Counted from the stretch's first letter, positions 10,046-21,468 are shown. The stretch is 64,000 nucleotides of DNA from Cordilura impudica (GCA_963682025.1 OY821518.1:146942731-147006730), one strand, 5' to 3'. Notes: generated from the sequence alone by a model not told the origin. Made by a program: numbers and translations.

Positions 10046-10056
10046 GTTGGGCGCCA
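10046..10056 (-). promoter_or_regulatory. Primer binding site, tRNA-Lys type
   Basis: On the minus strand TGGCGCCCAAC starts at the last base of the 5' LTR. It is complementary to the CCA-bearing 3' end of a fly Lys tRNA as I remember it (11 nt). Classical gypsy elements show TGGCGCA-type sites (Ser/Lys-type usage varies), so the tRNA identity should be checked against a tRNA set. Confidence 0.65.
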
Positions 10057-10389
10057 GTTAGTTAATATTATGTTCAAATAAATAAAAACACAGCTCGAGT
10101 ACTTGACTACGACTGACTTTATTAAACGAAATTACTATCTTTTAATAATACAATTTTATGCTTACATTGTTTATGAAATTAAAATTTATTTAGAAATACT
10201 ACAATTCAAAACTGCAGACATAGCGTCAGCAGTTTTTGGTGTTATTAAGGTGAAGATAAACTCGTGTTGCTTTATCAACAGAATTGCTAATAAAAAGAAT
10301 TATTTCTGTCGCAATATGAATAGTGACATATTTAAATGAGCGAATGCTAAATTGGCAAAATTGAAAATGAAATTAAATTGTTGTTAACT
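10056..10389 (-). repeat. Errantivirus 5' LTR (334 bp)
   Basis: AGTTA...TAACT ends and the same length as the copy at 2451-2784, with a single mismatch. It drives transcription towards lower coordinates. The host sequence TATATAT immediately follows at 10390, matching the left flank. Confidence 0.95.
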
Positions 10390-11410
10390 TATATATCGAT
10401 GCCATTAGTAGTAAAGATTTTTTAGCTATTATCTTTTTGGAAACACTGGTTTAAACAGCGGACTCACGTTTCGTGTTTTGTTTCATTGTCAATCATCTTC
10501 AGTTTGGTCTATAATTTAACCATGAATCGTTTTACAAACGTACAACGCTTGCAAGTTATTGAATTTTATTATCAAAATGCGTGCTCTGTTAAGAAAGTTT
10601 AGTTGATCAGTTTAATCGACCCACTGAAGCGGCTATTCGGGCTATTGTGACTAAATTTCGCACCAAATTAACATTGTTGGACATTAAACCACCAACACGC
10701 TGACGTAGAGTGCGAACTGAAGAAAATATCGCAGCTTATCGGCCAGTGTTAATGATGACCATCAATTATCGATTCGTCGCCGTTCGCAGCAATTGGGCCT
10801 CTGTTACTCAACAACGTGGAAAATTTTGCGGAAGGATTTAGGTGTGAAGCTTTTCAAAATACAGCTGGTGCAAGAATTGAAGCCGAACGACCTACCGCAG
10901 CGTAGAATTTTTGGTGAATGGGCTCTTGGAAAGTTGGCCGAAGATCCACTTTTTTACCGAAAAATTGTGTTCAGCGACGAAGCTCATTTTGGCATTGGAA
11001 GAGCTACCAATGCATCCAGAAAAAGTCACAGTTTGGTGCAGTTTATGGGCTGGTGGCATCATTGGACCGTACTTCTTCAAAGATGATACGAATCGTAACG
11101 TAACTGTGAATGGTGAGCGCTACCGAGAGATGATATCCAACTTTTTTTTGCCCAAAATGCAAGACCTTGACTTGCATGACATGTGGATTCAACAAGACGG
11201 TGCAACATGCCACACAGCACACGCAACAATGGAGTTATTGAGAGGCGAGTTCGGTGAACATTTTATTTCACGTTCGGGACCGGTCGATTGGCCGCCTAGA
11301 TCGTGCGATTTAACGCCTTTAGACTATTTTTTGTGGGGCTATGTTAAAGCTCATGTCTATACAGACAATCCCGCTTCAATTGACGCATTGGAAGACAACA
11401 TTGAAGCATT
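10390..11410 (+). pseudogene. Mariner-superfamily transposase remnant, DD41D type
   Basis: From an ATG at about 10522 the frames give a helix-turn-helix start (NRFTNVQRLQVIEF), then several frameshifts and stops. After that come FSDEAHF (first Asp), the VTVWCSLWAGGIIGPYFF block, and QQDGATCHTA (second Asp), then PPRSCDLTPLDYFLWGY (third Asp). I count 41 residues between the second and third Asp, which is the DD41D group of the Tc1/mariner superfamily. The frame runs out after DNIEAF near 11405, where unrelated repeat DNA begins, so the 3' end and its terminal repeat are missing. Two relatives lie at 24350-25330 and 54210-55459. Confidence 0.8.
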
Positions 11411-11758
11411 TATTTCATGCATTTTTCTGAATTTTATGTGTTTTTTTTTGGAAAACTTTCTTATAGCTCTTAAAAAATCACCCTTTACAAAAAATCAAAA
11501 ATCAGATTTCACAGTGTCAACCGCCAGGCCATTCTGAAGATTCCCTGAAAATTTCATTAAATCGGTCCATCCATTTATATAAAGATTTTACCACGCCCCT
11601 CCGCCCACAGACAAAAAATCAAAAATCAGACTTCAAAGTCACACCGAAAGGCTACTCTGAAGATTTCCTGTAATTTCATCGAGATCGGTCTAGCCATTTT
11701 GGAGCCCATACGGAACATACATAAACACATACATACATCCATTTTTATATATAAGATG
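11410..11758 (+). repeat. Tail of interspersed repeat, internally duplicated
   Basis: Two diverged versions of one sentence follow each other: 'aaatcagatttcac..gaagattccctg..atcggtccatcca' and 'aaatcagacttcaaa..gaagatttcctg..gatcggtctagcca'. They are followed by an 'acata' run and 'tatatataagat'. This is the tail of the same kind of repeat whose head is seen at 2363. Confidence 0.5.
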
Positions 11759-11759
11759 T

Positions 11760-12550
11760 AAAGTTTATTGGCTATATTTGAAATATGTACTTTATATAAA
11801 ATTGTATACTATATATATAAAAATATAATGATGTGTGTATTGTATACATATATATCCAGAAGATGTGTATATGCATTTTATTTTTTCTTATAGGCTTTAT
11901 AAGATTAATATATCTCTTTGGGAAACTGATCTTTATGTTTAAAGTCATTTCCTTAAATAAAAAATAGAAATCAATTGATAAAATCCGATTCCCAACTTAT
12001 CCATCAAATAATTGAATGGGTTACTAACAATATGATGAGAATTAAAATATAAGTATATATGTATATTGTTTCAAAGCAAGGGTTTTCCACACCTAGTCAT
12101 TTTCTTCGTCAAGTCTACGGGAAATTATCTTTTTCTTTAACTTTTCTTAAGCTTTGTCAGATTTGCTGCACACTCAGCATCAATCACTGTTAACCTATTA
12201 ACAGTTTAATGTTCTATAATTAACATACGAACATTCTGCGATGGATATGGATATGATCAATTCATCATTTTTTTTGATAAAATAATGAAATTGAAAAAAA
12301 TAAATTTTGATACCAAATTCAATTCAGAAATTAGTTCTTAAGCAATTCGATTAAACGGACTAAAATAATTATCTCAGCAAAGCTAACGTAGGGGAATGTA
12401 AAAAGAAACGTTTCTTTTATCCTAGTTGAGGGTCTGGTGAATTTCTTCTACAATAATAAGTAGAACATAAACTTATTAAAATGCATTCTTCAGAACTTGA
12501 ATTGAAATTGTAAATATAGCGGTTGTAAATTTATTTTCTATTTTAATTTT
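11760..12550. other. Non-coding
   Basis: AT-rich DNA with a short TA-rich patch near 11807-11820. No gene, terminal repeat or RNA seen. Confidence 0.4.
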
Positions 12551-12840
12551 TTTAATGCACTGTTCTTAAGAGGAGCACGAATCTTAAAAAAGTTATGTTT
12601 TTAAAAAAGTAGCTTTTTAAACAAATTTAGCTTTCTGAAAAAAGTGCACTACTTAAAAACAGATGCGTTGTCATAAAGAAAGTACACGTATAAAAATACG
12701 TTTGCTTAAAGTGATGTACTATTAAAAAAAAGTATGTTTTTTAAGTACATTTCTTATACAAAGTGCACTATATCTTAAAAAGATTCGATTTATTAAAAGA
12801 CAGTGGACTATATGTTTAAAAAGGGCGTTTCATTTGGAAT
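12550..12840. repeat. Degenerate ~60-bp tandem repeat
   Basis: Four to five diverged units carrying 'agtgcactacttaaaaa', 'agtgatgtactattaaaa', 'agtgcactatatcttaaaaa' and 'agtggactatatgtttaaaaa'. The unit length varies and the array is old. Confidence 0.4.
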
Positions 12841-12899
12841 AGCAGTTTTTTTACAGACTAAAAGATGTAGTACTAACAATAACAATAAAAATAATAAAG

Positions 12900-12972
12900 T
12901 TTCTGCACAGACGTTGAACTCATAACCTTTCTGTTCTCAGTCTAGCTTGCCTACCACTGAGCTACACCATCA
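12900..12972 (-). repeat. tRNA-like sequence / SINE head
   Basis: On the minus strand: A box TAGCTCAGTGG (12964-12954) and a B-box-like GAGTTCAACGTC (12921-12910), about 32 nt apart, which is normal for a tRNA promoter. The acceptor and T stems do not pair, so it is not a working tRNA. The following minus-strand sequence turns T-rich with TTATTG units, so a tRNA-derived SINE 5' head or a tRNA pseudogene is most likely. Confidence 0.5.
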
Positions 12973-13041
12973 ATTAACATTATCTCAATTAACTAATATC
13001 ATAGTCAGGTGCTTTTGTTTGTGAGGTAAATATATACACAT

Positions 13042-13350
13042 TAGTGTGGGTCAAATTGTAGGGGGCCGAAAAAATCTGCATGGGCTATAACAAGTATATT
13101 TGCGCAAGAAACCATACCTCTAAAATATTCTTGAGCCTGGCAAAATTTCGATGAAGTTATTTTCATGATATTTTCCATAATACTCATTCAAATGTAAAAA
13201 AAAATTATTACAAATGTGTAACCCGGGGGTTTATTGGGTCGGGAAATCCATTTTTCACATTTCTTTTTATTTCTGACAGTCGCCAGGGGGCGTTTTTGTG
13301 CATTTTCGTGGATTTTTTTCCCATATTTAAAATAGTCCAATATATTCAGC
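13042..13350. repeat. Possible old copy of the 40.7-kb foldback MITE
   Basis: Starts 'attagtgtgggtcaaattgt', and 60-70 bp later has 'accatacctctaaaa'. The same two phrases occur, in that order, in the left arm of the element at 40717-40953 ('ttagggcggctcgatttgt', 'ccatacctctaaaac'). The right end is not recognisable. Confidence 0.3.
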
Positions 13351-13437
13351 GCTGAAAATTATGTGGGCTACCCATATACGACTTAAGTGAAAAATTTCTT
13401 TTTTTTTATTTACTCTTTGAATGAACAAATATAATAA

Positions 13438-13526
13438 AAGATGGGTCTAGGTCAAATATTTTTATCAGTTACAAACATTAGCACAAAGTCATTATTACCC
13501 TAACTACATAGTGGTATAGGGTATTA
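13438..13526 (+). mobile_element. DINE-1-like 3' end fragment
   Basis: 'gatgggtctaggtcaaatat', then 'agcacaaagtcattat', then 'catagtggtatagggtat', the same closing series as in the complete copy at 48977-49762. Confidence 0.65.
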
Positions 13527-14020
13527 AAATTTATAATAACAGTGTTTATATCTTTGCTCCTTCAGGAAAAGCAGGAATTTCCGATTCGTTGAAAAACTTT
13601 TAAAAATCTGCAACCAATATCCATTAGTACAAAATTGCTGAAGTATCTTATTTAAGATTTTGGCCAGATCATACTGTTTGACGTTGGGCCTGTCACTCAA
13701 AACATTTGATTTGTCATCAGATTTGAATATAGAAACCATGTAACAGTTATTCCACTTATTTAGAAATTTGAAATACTTCTAATATGCATTAAGAAGGAAT
13801 GTTATGGTGAAAATCAAAAAAAAAAAAAAAAGGTTTAAATATGCCTTTATGTTTATTTTTTAAATATTTTTAAAAAATTTATCTTATATATTAAAGGAAT
13901 TTATGAATAAACTTTGCATTCAAGATTTTTTTCAATAGAGTTTTAATTAACGTAGGCTGTTGACATAGGTCTAAGAACACTCAGTGGATCAAGCTCCTTC
14001 TTTTGAGCTATTAACTGCTT
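13527..14020. other. Non-coding
   Basis: AT-rich DNA with an A run at about 13818-13831. No feature supported. Confidence 0.4.
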
Positions 14021-14250
14021 AAATTCGTTGGGTTTGAGGAAAGTTATGCGTGGAGAATCAACGTTACTTTTACTGTACGTTAACTTATCTTTGCATATTT
14101 TGGCATTACTGTACGTTAACTTCTCTTGGCAAATTCGTTGGGTTTGAGGAAAGTTATGCGTGGACAATCAACTTTACTTTTACTGTACGTTAACTTCTCT
14201 TGTCATATTTTGGCATTACTGTACTTTAACTTGTCTTGGCAAATTTTGGT
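14021..14250. repeat. Tandem repeat, 110-bp unit
   Basis: 'aaattcgttgggtttgagga' occurs at 14021 and again at 14131. The units share 'gtacgttaacttctctt' sub-motifs twice each, so there is an inner ~40-bp substructure. About two units plus a partial third. The open frame across it on the minus strand is a by-product of the repeat. Confidence 0.65.
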
Positions 14251-15560
14251 ATTATATTATAAAAATTAATATAATATATAATAATATAATGCTGCGGAGT
14301 CCTCTAGTTATTTTTTAAAATTTGCTAAGATCGTGTCATGGAAGGTACCATCACGGAAACCATATAATCAATTTTATCATATAAAATTTAAGTATATGTT
14401 CAGAATAATTTCAATGCAAGATTGTTGATTGGTCAACAGATACAAAACAATTTTATTTAATTCTGGATAATTACCTTGCTCCACAAGGATCAATTCTGTC
14501 TGTTTTGCTGCTAACACGTTGTTTAGTGTCGTTCTTTTTTGTTTTTGTCGTGTTACAGTGTCGTTAGAGAAAAAAATTTAAAAAAAAAAAAACATTAACA
14601 AAAAACAAAATAAATGAAAACCATCCAACAATAAATAGTTCATTTGAAATAAACAAAAAGCAACCACAAAATAAAATTTCAAAAAACAACATAAAACATA
14701 ATATCACTAAACTCAACAAATAATAACAACATGCAATTTTTTTTATATTTTTTTTATGGTCTGGTGTAATGACCAAGCAAAGGGTTTTTATGCTTACCAT
14801 GTAAGTGTTGTTCAACTTTCCTTTCGTTGTTTTTTTTGTTTCCTTTCTACGTAGTTGGTAACTGTTTTATTGTTGGGTTAAATAGTAATGAAGGTATAGC
14901 GCACTTCACATACCTGGTTATCACCTTCAATCTCTTTTTATTTTTCCTAGAGGCCATATTATGTACATTCGCGATAATGTTGTATACGTATCAGCAGCAT
15001 ATTAACTGTAATGATGCAGAATTTAACTCACTTTGGGTTAAGTTCAAAATCAAGTCACATATTTTTATATAGAAGCCCAAACACAGAAAGGGAGAATTGC
15101 TGGAATAGTTAAATCGTAGTTGCTGGCGATTTTGATATTCACAATTCTTCATGGCTTCATCATTCGAGTCAAACAGCGGCGCATTACCAATGCACATTCC
15201 ATGCATTGAAGGGCAATGACAAAATCTCTCGACCTTTTTCTCACTTCACATCCTGACAAGTATGAAGTGAATATATTTGCACCTCTCTGTACTTCGTATT
15301 ACAGCGCCATTTCCGTAGTCTTTTCGTAGTCTGTACTTCATAATGTTTCAGCACCAGCTACGAAGCGCTTGGTTTTTATTATTTATGAAAAGAACTCGTT
15401 GGGCGATTTCTTCAAGCATTTCAAGCCAGACTTGCAGAAATGATCCAGAGACGAAGCGTTCAGATATTGGCGCGAAAATAAAAATGCAGTTACTGAGCTG
15501 CTACGCCAACAGAAGAGAACTGAATGTGTCGAAGTACTAAGGCGCGAAAGGTTTCTTTAC
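14250..15560. other. Non-coding, A/T-rich
   Basis: Contains homopolymer-rich DNA around 14570-14760. From about 15340 it may hold the start of the LINE that is clear from 15590, but no motif supports this. Confidence 0.35.
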
Positions 15561-15589
15561 GAACATCGCTTCGTGGTAAAGTTCTTTCT

Positions 15590-16985
15590 TCTCCTTGGGC
15601 AGTAAACAATAATGCTAGTTCTGCTATCCCAACTCTTACAATGAATGGACCGGTTGATAAGACTGTCCTTTTAACTGAACTTTAAAGAGTATCTTGTACT
15701 ATGCCTAAATATTCTTCCGAGCTCGTGCAGTTAAAAAGGTTCTTTCGGATCTCAACGTAAATAAGTATACGGGGCCGGATATTATACCAGCACTGGTGCT
15801 GAAATAGTGCTCTTCAACGACAGCTAGTCCATTGCCCAAACTTTTCAGCTCTTCGTACTGTGTGGGAATCTTTCCCCCCTATCTGGAGGGTTGCCAATCT
15901 TCAACCAATCCCTAAAAATAGTGAGGCTAGGAATTACCGAAAATTACCGCCCAATCTGCTCTGCTCTCTCAAAGGTGATGAAGAGCATAATCAATTTCCA
16001 TCTTGTGAAATACTTAGAAGCCAATTCACTTCGTAATGATCGACAGTATGGCTTTCGTAGAAATCGTTCCACGGGAGACCTATTGGCTCTACTTTCTGAG
16101 CGCTGGAGTGGATCCATTCACAATTCTAGTTAAAGTAAAGTGGTAGCTCCAGATATTTCCAAGGCGTTAGATTGCGTGTGGCACGGTGCATTGATATCAA
16201 AGCTTATTGCGTTTAGGGTCGGTTTAGACTTCCCTCGGTTTATATTGAGTTTTCTCAGAGACCGCACAATACGTGTTGTTATTGATGGGGTCTCATCCAG
16301 TGAGATTCTGCTTAATTCAGAAGTACCCCTAGCTTCTATTTTTACTTCTACTCCTTTCTGTATCTTTCTGAACGACCTTCTTGGTCAAAATATCAATTAT
16401 ATATACTCTTTCGCAGATGACAGCAATATTTGTCATTCATTTTCCAAGCCTTTTGGTGGTTGGGTGGCAAAAGGCGGACAATGAATGACACACTCAATCA
16501 AGACCTGTTAACAATCTCCGAGTGGGGTAGGCGAATAGATTCAATGTTGTCTGTTGACTCAGACAATACCATATATGTATTGAGAAATCGGATACTCTTG
16601 ATGTTCTGCGTATGAGAATACAATGTGTTGTTCTTTAGAACGAGCGCGTTTTTCAAGTGCCGAAAGAAGCATTCAAGTGCCTTGGTTTTCTAAAACGATG
16701 CAAAAATTTCTTCACTCCTGATCTCCTCAAAATCTACACCACTTACTTCCTAATGAAAATGGATGCCCATATATGGGTAGGAGTTTCAAAGTCCACTTTG
16801 AAGCTTCTGGACCGTGCGCAAAGGATGATGTTGATGCTAGTTCATGACAGGAAGGTATACAACTCCATTGACTCGTTGGAACATCCTTGCAATGTGGATT
16901 GTGTAACACTGTTCTATAGATACTACCATGGAAAACGTAGTATCGCCCATCTTTTAGCGAAGCAAGAGTAATCTTCAATTTACAG
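15590..16985 (+). pseudogene. Decayed LINE reverse transcriptase (Jockey/CR1-type)
   Basis: A 1.4-kb ORF2 remnant with many frameshifts. In order: PTLTMNGPVDKTVLL linker; NKYTGPDIIPALVLK; a FP..W..A block near 15870 and NYR near 15940; RQYGFRRNRSTGDLLALL (about 16042-16100); APDISKALDCVWHGALISKL (RT motif A; the usual KAFD reads KALD); an eroded GVPQGS block near 16315; SFADDSN (catalytic ADD) near 16410; then the thumb/C-terminal region LKRCKNFFTPDLLKIYTTY. Seven or more breaks, so inactive. I see no endonuclease domain or tail. Confidence 0.8.
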
Positions 16986-16989
16986 TTGT

Positions 16990-18149
16990 ATAATATGGTT
17001 TCATATTAGTATAATTGTAAATATGAACTACATGACCTTTGAAGTCAAGATTCCAATTACCGAGATCAAATATTTAATATATTTATGAAAAAGTTCTGCA
17101 ATGAATTATTTGGAAAATCTGTTGATAGATTTTTATCTTCATATTTTGTTATTTTATTTTATTTTTAGGAAGCAGCATTTTTAGTATTATATCACTTTTG
17201 TTGTCGTATCACTGTTTATATAATCTAATATCTTTTTAATTTTACACACTGTCATTTGAAAGAAAAAAAAATAAATAATTGATGATAAATTTAGTTTGAA
17301 AAAAATATTTAATTCATTAGCATGATGATTTTTTTAAGCAAAATACACGAATAATTTTATGTTAAATCATGTTAAAAAATTAGAAAAGTAAAATAAAAAA
17401 ATCATTGAAGTTTAAAAACAGCGTCACGTATAAGCAAATAAAATTCTATGATCCAGCATTTTTGGTTTTTTCTTTTAGTATTTCGCTATGCTTTTTATAT
17501 AAGCAGTTATTATTAGTTTTTTTTTTTAATTTTAAAAGAACGACGGCAAAAAATCTAACAAAAAAATCAGAATCATGGCAATAATAAAATTATATTCTTA
17601 ATTAAAATTAAGTCGTAACACAATTTAAATATAATTTTACAACGAAACGTATTTAAGGTCATTATTTTTACGCAAAATTTCCTTGTGATTCCATGGCTCA
17701 CTTGCTGACTGTCTGGCCTGGCCATCTAAATGGTTGAATGGTTTACTCTTGCCTCTTTTGTGTTGCCTCACTTCATTTTAAGTAGTTGCCATGTTTCTGG
17801 CATTCTTTCCAGCGCATAAAAATTTCATTAGAGCACAACTTCTGCATTTTAAATTCATTTTGTTTAGCAAGATTTTGTTTTAGTTGTTTTGGTTTACACG
17901 AGTATTTAAATTTTTGTATTTTTTGTCTTAATAAGTAACTTTGTTTTTCTTTTACTAATTTTTGGTATGTTTCCTTTGTCTGACTAAAAAATTTTTAAAT
18001 TTTTAATTAGTATTATGTTCTTGTGGTTTTTTTTGCAAATTGTTTTAATGGTTGTTAGTGTATTTACGTCTCAACATATAAGTCATTATCAAAGGATAAC
18101 AAAACCATTTTTTGTAATAATACTATAATAAATTTAAAAAAGGTTGATT
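16990..18149. other. Non-coding
   Basis: AT-rich DNA with no frames, no terminal repeats and no RNA motif that I can support. Confidence 0.4.
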
Positions 18150-18211
18150 ACACAAGGGAACAATGGTTCTGTTGATTAAGAACTGAATATTGTTTTTAAG
18201 GTTATTTGGGA

Positions 18212-18761
18212 CGCTGAATCCAAATCTGCCCTTGGTTTTTTTCTATCAGCTCGACTTTTCGAGATATACCGTTATGTTCAAAATTAAGGCACTTCCGCTA
18301 CATATATTGGAATAACTTGAGAACGGTTCACCATATTAAATTAAAAAAAAAATCCGAAACTCGTAAACAATATTCTCTTAAAGCCGTGCTTACTTTGTTT
18401 TTAAATTTTCCAAGTAGTTTTAGAGATATCGTTCAAGTTTTGAAAAAAAAATTAAAATTTTTAAAAAAAAAACATTTTTTTTGTTCTTTAAAAATTCCTA
18501 AAAAATAAAAATGGGACAAAAATCACAGTTTTGGTCTACAAAGTTAAATATATTTCGAATAAAATGAGCTTTATTTCATTGCAATCGGTGCACAACTTTT
18601 GATTTTGTTCACGATTTACTGAATTGATATAAATCGCGATTTCCATACAAAAATAACATTTTCTAATGTGTAAGTGTTTGTATGTAATAAGTTAGTTTTT
18701 TATGATTCTAAGAATTAAAAAAATTAAGTAATAAAAAAAGATTATTTCATTTTTATGGTTG
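18212..18761 (+). repeat. Left inverted arm
   Basis: Reads 'ctatcagctcgacttttcga' near 18243 and ends near 'tttttatggt'. The reverse complement is at 20918-21468. An ORF of 63 codons inside it is incidental. Confidence 0.85.
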
Positions 18762-19065
18762 CGGTAGCAAACTCATAACGCCTATAAATTTTATTGTCCC
18801 TTTATGACACCTAGTCAGTTCACAGTCAATTAAAGAGAAAAAAGAAAAGTCCACTTGTTTTTATTGATGTGTGGTTTACCGTTGGTAACGGATGATTTTT
18901 TAAAGGAATTCCCCTGAACACATGTGTTCATTCATAAGTGACTGTCAATAAAATTGAGGATATAATTTTTTTTGGTACTTCAGTAAAAAACTACTAAGTA
19001 TTTACGAAAGCGAAAAGTATAACGACAAAAAATATAAATCATTTTACATTGAACATTTAATCAGT

Positions 19066-19107
19066 CAACACAAAAAAGTTCAATTTTGTTCCCGTGTGTT
19101 ATTTATT
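19066..19107 (+). repeat. Internal copy of the element's right terminus
   Basis: 'gttcaattttgttccc', followed by G/T-TGTG and 'ttatttatt', matches 21508-21550 in direct orientation with about two differences. It sits 40 bp before the ATG of the transposase-like gene. Confidence 0.7.
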
Positions 19108-19147
19108 GAAAATTGTGTTACTTTGATATATACTTTAAAATTGTGCA

Positions 19148-20835
19148 ATGGCTACGTCAAGAAACACCTGTAAAATCAATCCCAACTATTTTTGTAACAT
19201 ATGTGGCGAATACACGTTTATAAAAAATAGAAAAAGTGTGTCAGATTTTAAAAAAAATTTATTTTGACTACTTCGGATTTACCATGGAAACCCGGACAAG
19301 TACTGGATTCCTAATACTGTATGTAAAAACTGTGTAGAGTATTTAAGGTTATGGGCAAACAAGCAACGGACCCACTTCAAGTATAAAACACCAATGATCT
19401 GGCGGGAACCTTCGAATCGTTATGATGATTGTTATTTTTGCGCTGTCAACATAACAGGCATTAATAAAACAAACCGGTCTAAATGGATTTATCCTAACGT
19501 GTTGTCTATTACCCAACCAGTCCTGTACTCTAGTGAGGATTCAGAACCACAACCATCTACATCTACACACAATTTCCACGACTTAGACAAAATGTTCCTT
19601 CACCAATTTCTGAATTTGGATCAGATGACTTGCATTTAGATATTTCTTCTGAACGCGAGCAATTTAATCAGGAGGAGCATAGTAATTTAGTGAGAGACCT
19701 TGGACTTTCTAAAAAAGCATCTGAAATTCTTGCTTCTCGATTAAAGCAAAAAAATCTGTTAACCCAAGGAACAACAATTTCATACTACCGTAACAGAGAA
19801 AAAAACTTACTTCCATTCTTTTCCGAAGACGATGAATTTGTTTATTGTTCAGATGTTCCTGGTTTAGTAACAGCGATGGGATTAGAGGAGTATGATCCAA
19901 ATGACTGGCGACTATTTATAGATTCTTCTAAACGCAGCCTAAAATGTGTACTTCTGCATAACGGTAATAAATTGGGTTCGTTGCCCATTGCACATTCAAC
20001 TAAAGCTAAAGAAGAATATTCTACAATTGCCTCAGTTATAAATAAAATAAAGTACAACGAACACCGCTGGCTAATTTGTGTGGATCTAAAAATGGTGAAT
20101 TTTCTTCTAGGCCAACAAGGTGGCTACACAAAATATCCGTGTTTCATTTGTTTATGGGATAGCAGAGCCAGATCTGAACACTGGAGTAAGAAAGACTGGC
20201 CTTCGAGGGAAGCTATGGTTCCAGGAAACCACAATATAGTTAATCAACCACTTGTGCCCAGGGATCGCATAATACTGCCACCTCTCCATATCAAGCTAGG
20301 ACTTATGAAACAATTTGTCAAAGCTCTCAACAAGGACGGTGATTGTTTTAGATATATCAGTAAAAAGTTCAACAATTTGAGTTCGGAGAAACTGAAAGCT
20401 GGCATTTTTGATGGCCCTCAAATCAAAAAATTAATCAATGATGAAAATTTTAGTAATTCCATGACAGATATTGAAAGAAATGCTTGGAATGAATTTGTTT
20501 GGATAGTGCGCAATTTCCTGGGAAACAAAAAGGGTGAGCACTATTCGGACCACGAGGATAACATGTTGTCACATTTCAAGCAGCTTGGTTGTAATATGAG
20601 CATTAAGGTGCACTACCTACACAGTCATTTGGATTGTTTCCCTGAAAATCTTGGAGACTTCAGTGAAGAACAAGGTGAACGTTTCCATCAAGATATCCGC
20701 ACTATAGAGGAGCGGTACCAGGGTCACTGGGATAAGCATATGATGGCGGACTATTGCTGGAGCATTAAAACAAATCCCTCTAAACAAGGTTATTTAAGAA
20801 AATCTTATAAAAGAAAATTTTTCGATGAGTTGTAA
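19148..20835 (+). pseudogene. Uncharacterised transposase-like protein, disrupted
   Basis: ATG at 19148. The N-terminus is Cys-rich: CNICGEYTF, CKNC and CYFC pairs suggest a zinc-binding DNA-recognition region. An in-frame TGA at 19265-19267 and a frame change near 19590 break it. From 19596 to the stop at 20835 the frame is open for about 400 codons. Distinctive blocks: DWRLFIDSSKRSLKCVLLHNG; CVDLKMVNFLLGQQGGYTKYP with CFICLWDSR; LPPLHIKLGLMKQFVKAL; IKVHYLHSHLD; EEQGERFHQDI; and ADYCW. I recognise this block pattern from large sets of proteins annotated only as uncharacterised in arthropods and cnidarians. The conserved Asp (VDLK), His (LHIK) and Glu/Asp (GERFHQD) would suit an RNase-H-like transposase core, but that is inference. 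The flanking inverted arms support a mobile-element origin. Confidence 0.75.
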
Positions 20836-20917
20836 TTACATTGTAATATTTGTGTATTAAAATTTTTTATTTTTCTTTAAAATTCTCTTTTTGTGTTAAA
20901 TTAAAAAGTATAGCTGA

Positions 20918-21468
20918 CCATAAAAATTAAATAATCTTTTTTTATTATTTAATTTTTTTAATTCTTAGAATCATAAAAAACTAACTTATTACATACAAAC
21001 ACTTACACATTAGAAAATGTTATTTTTGTATGGAAATCGCGATTTATATCAATTCAGTAAATCGTGAACAAAATCAAAAGTTGTGCACCGATTGCAATGA
21101 AATAAAGCTCATTTTATTCGAAATGTATCTAACTAACTGTTTGTAGACCAAAACTGTGATTTTTGTCCCATTTTTATTTTTTAGGAATTTTTAAAGAACA
21201 AAAAAAATGTTTTTTTTTTAAAAATTTTAATTTTTTTTTCAAAACTTGAACGATATCTCTAAAACTACTTGGAAAATTTAAAAACAAAGTAAGCACGGCT
21301 TTAAGAGAATATTGTTTGCGAGTTTCGGATTTTTTTTTAATTTAATATGGTGAACCGTTCTCAAGTTATTCCAATATATGTAGCGGAAGTGCCTTAATTT
21401 TGAACATAACGGTATATCTCGAAAAGTCGAGCTGATAGAAAAAAACCAAGTGCAGATTTGAAATCAGC
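20918..21468 (-). repeat. Right inverted arm
   Basis: Inverted copy of 18212-18761. It keeps the same 'aaatcgcgatttatatcaat' and 'gtcgagctgatag' strings. Close similarity of the arms suggests recent formation or ongoing conversion. Confidence 0.85.

Larger units (their letters stand above)
2451..10389 (-). mobile_element. Full-length endogenous errantivirus (Ty3/gypsy with env)
   Basis: A 7.9-kb element on the minus strand: 5' LTR 10056-10389, primer site, 1.1-kb leader, gag, pol, env, polypurine tract, 3' LTR 2451-2784. All three long frames are open. The LTRs differ at 1 of 334 bases and the element is flanked by TATA on both sides (TATATA also fits). Together these indicate a recent insertion that may still be competent. 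The domain order protease, RT, RNase H, integrase, then a separate env with a furin-type site, is that of insect errantiviruses related to gypsy. I infer activity only from intactness. Confidence 0.95.

Noticed and set aside
2498..10339. A 78-codon frame repeated at 2498 and 10103
   Set aside because: Both are antisense to the element and lie inside the LTRs. The identity reflects LTR identity, not a gene.
12900..12972. A functional tRNA gene
   Set aside because: The promoter boxes are present but the acceptor and T stems do not pair and no clear anticodon loop forms.
13943..14167. A 74-codon minus-strand gene
   Set aside because: The frame runs across the 110-bp tandem repeat and the peptide is itself repetitive.
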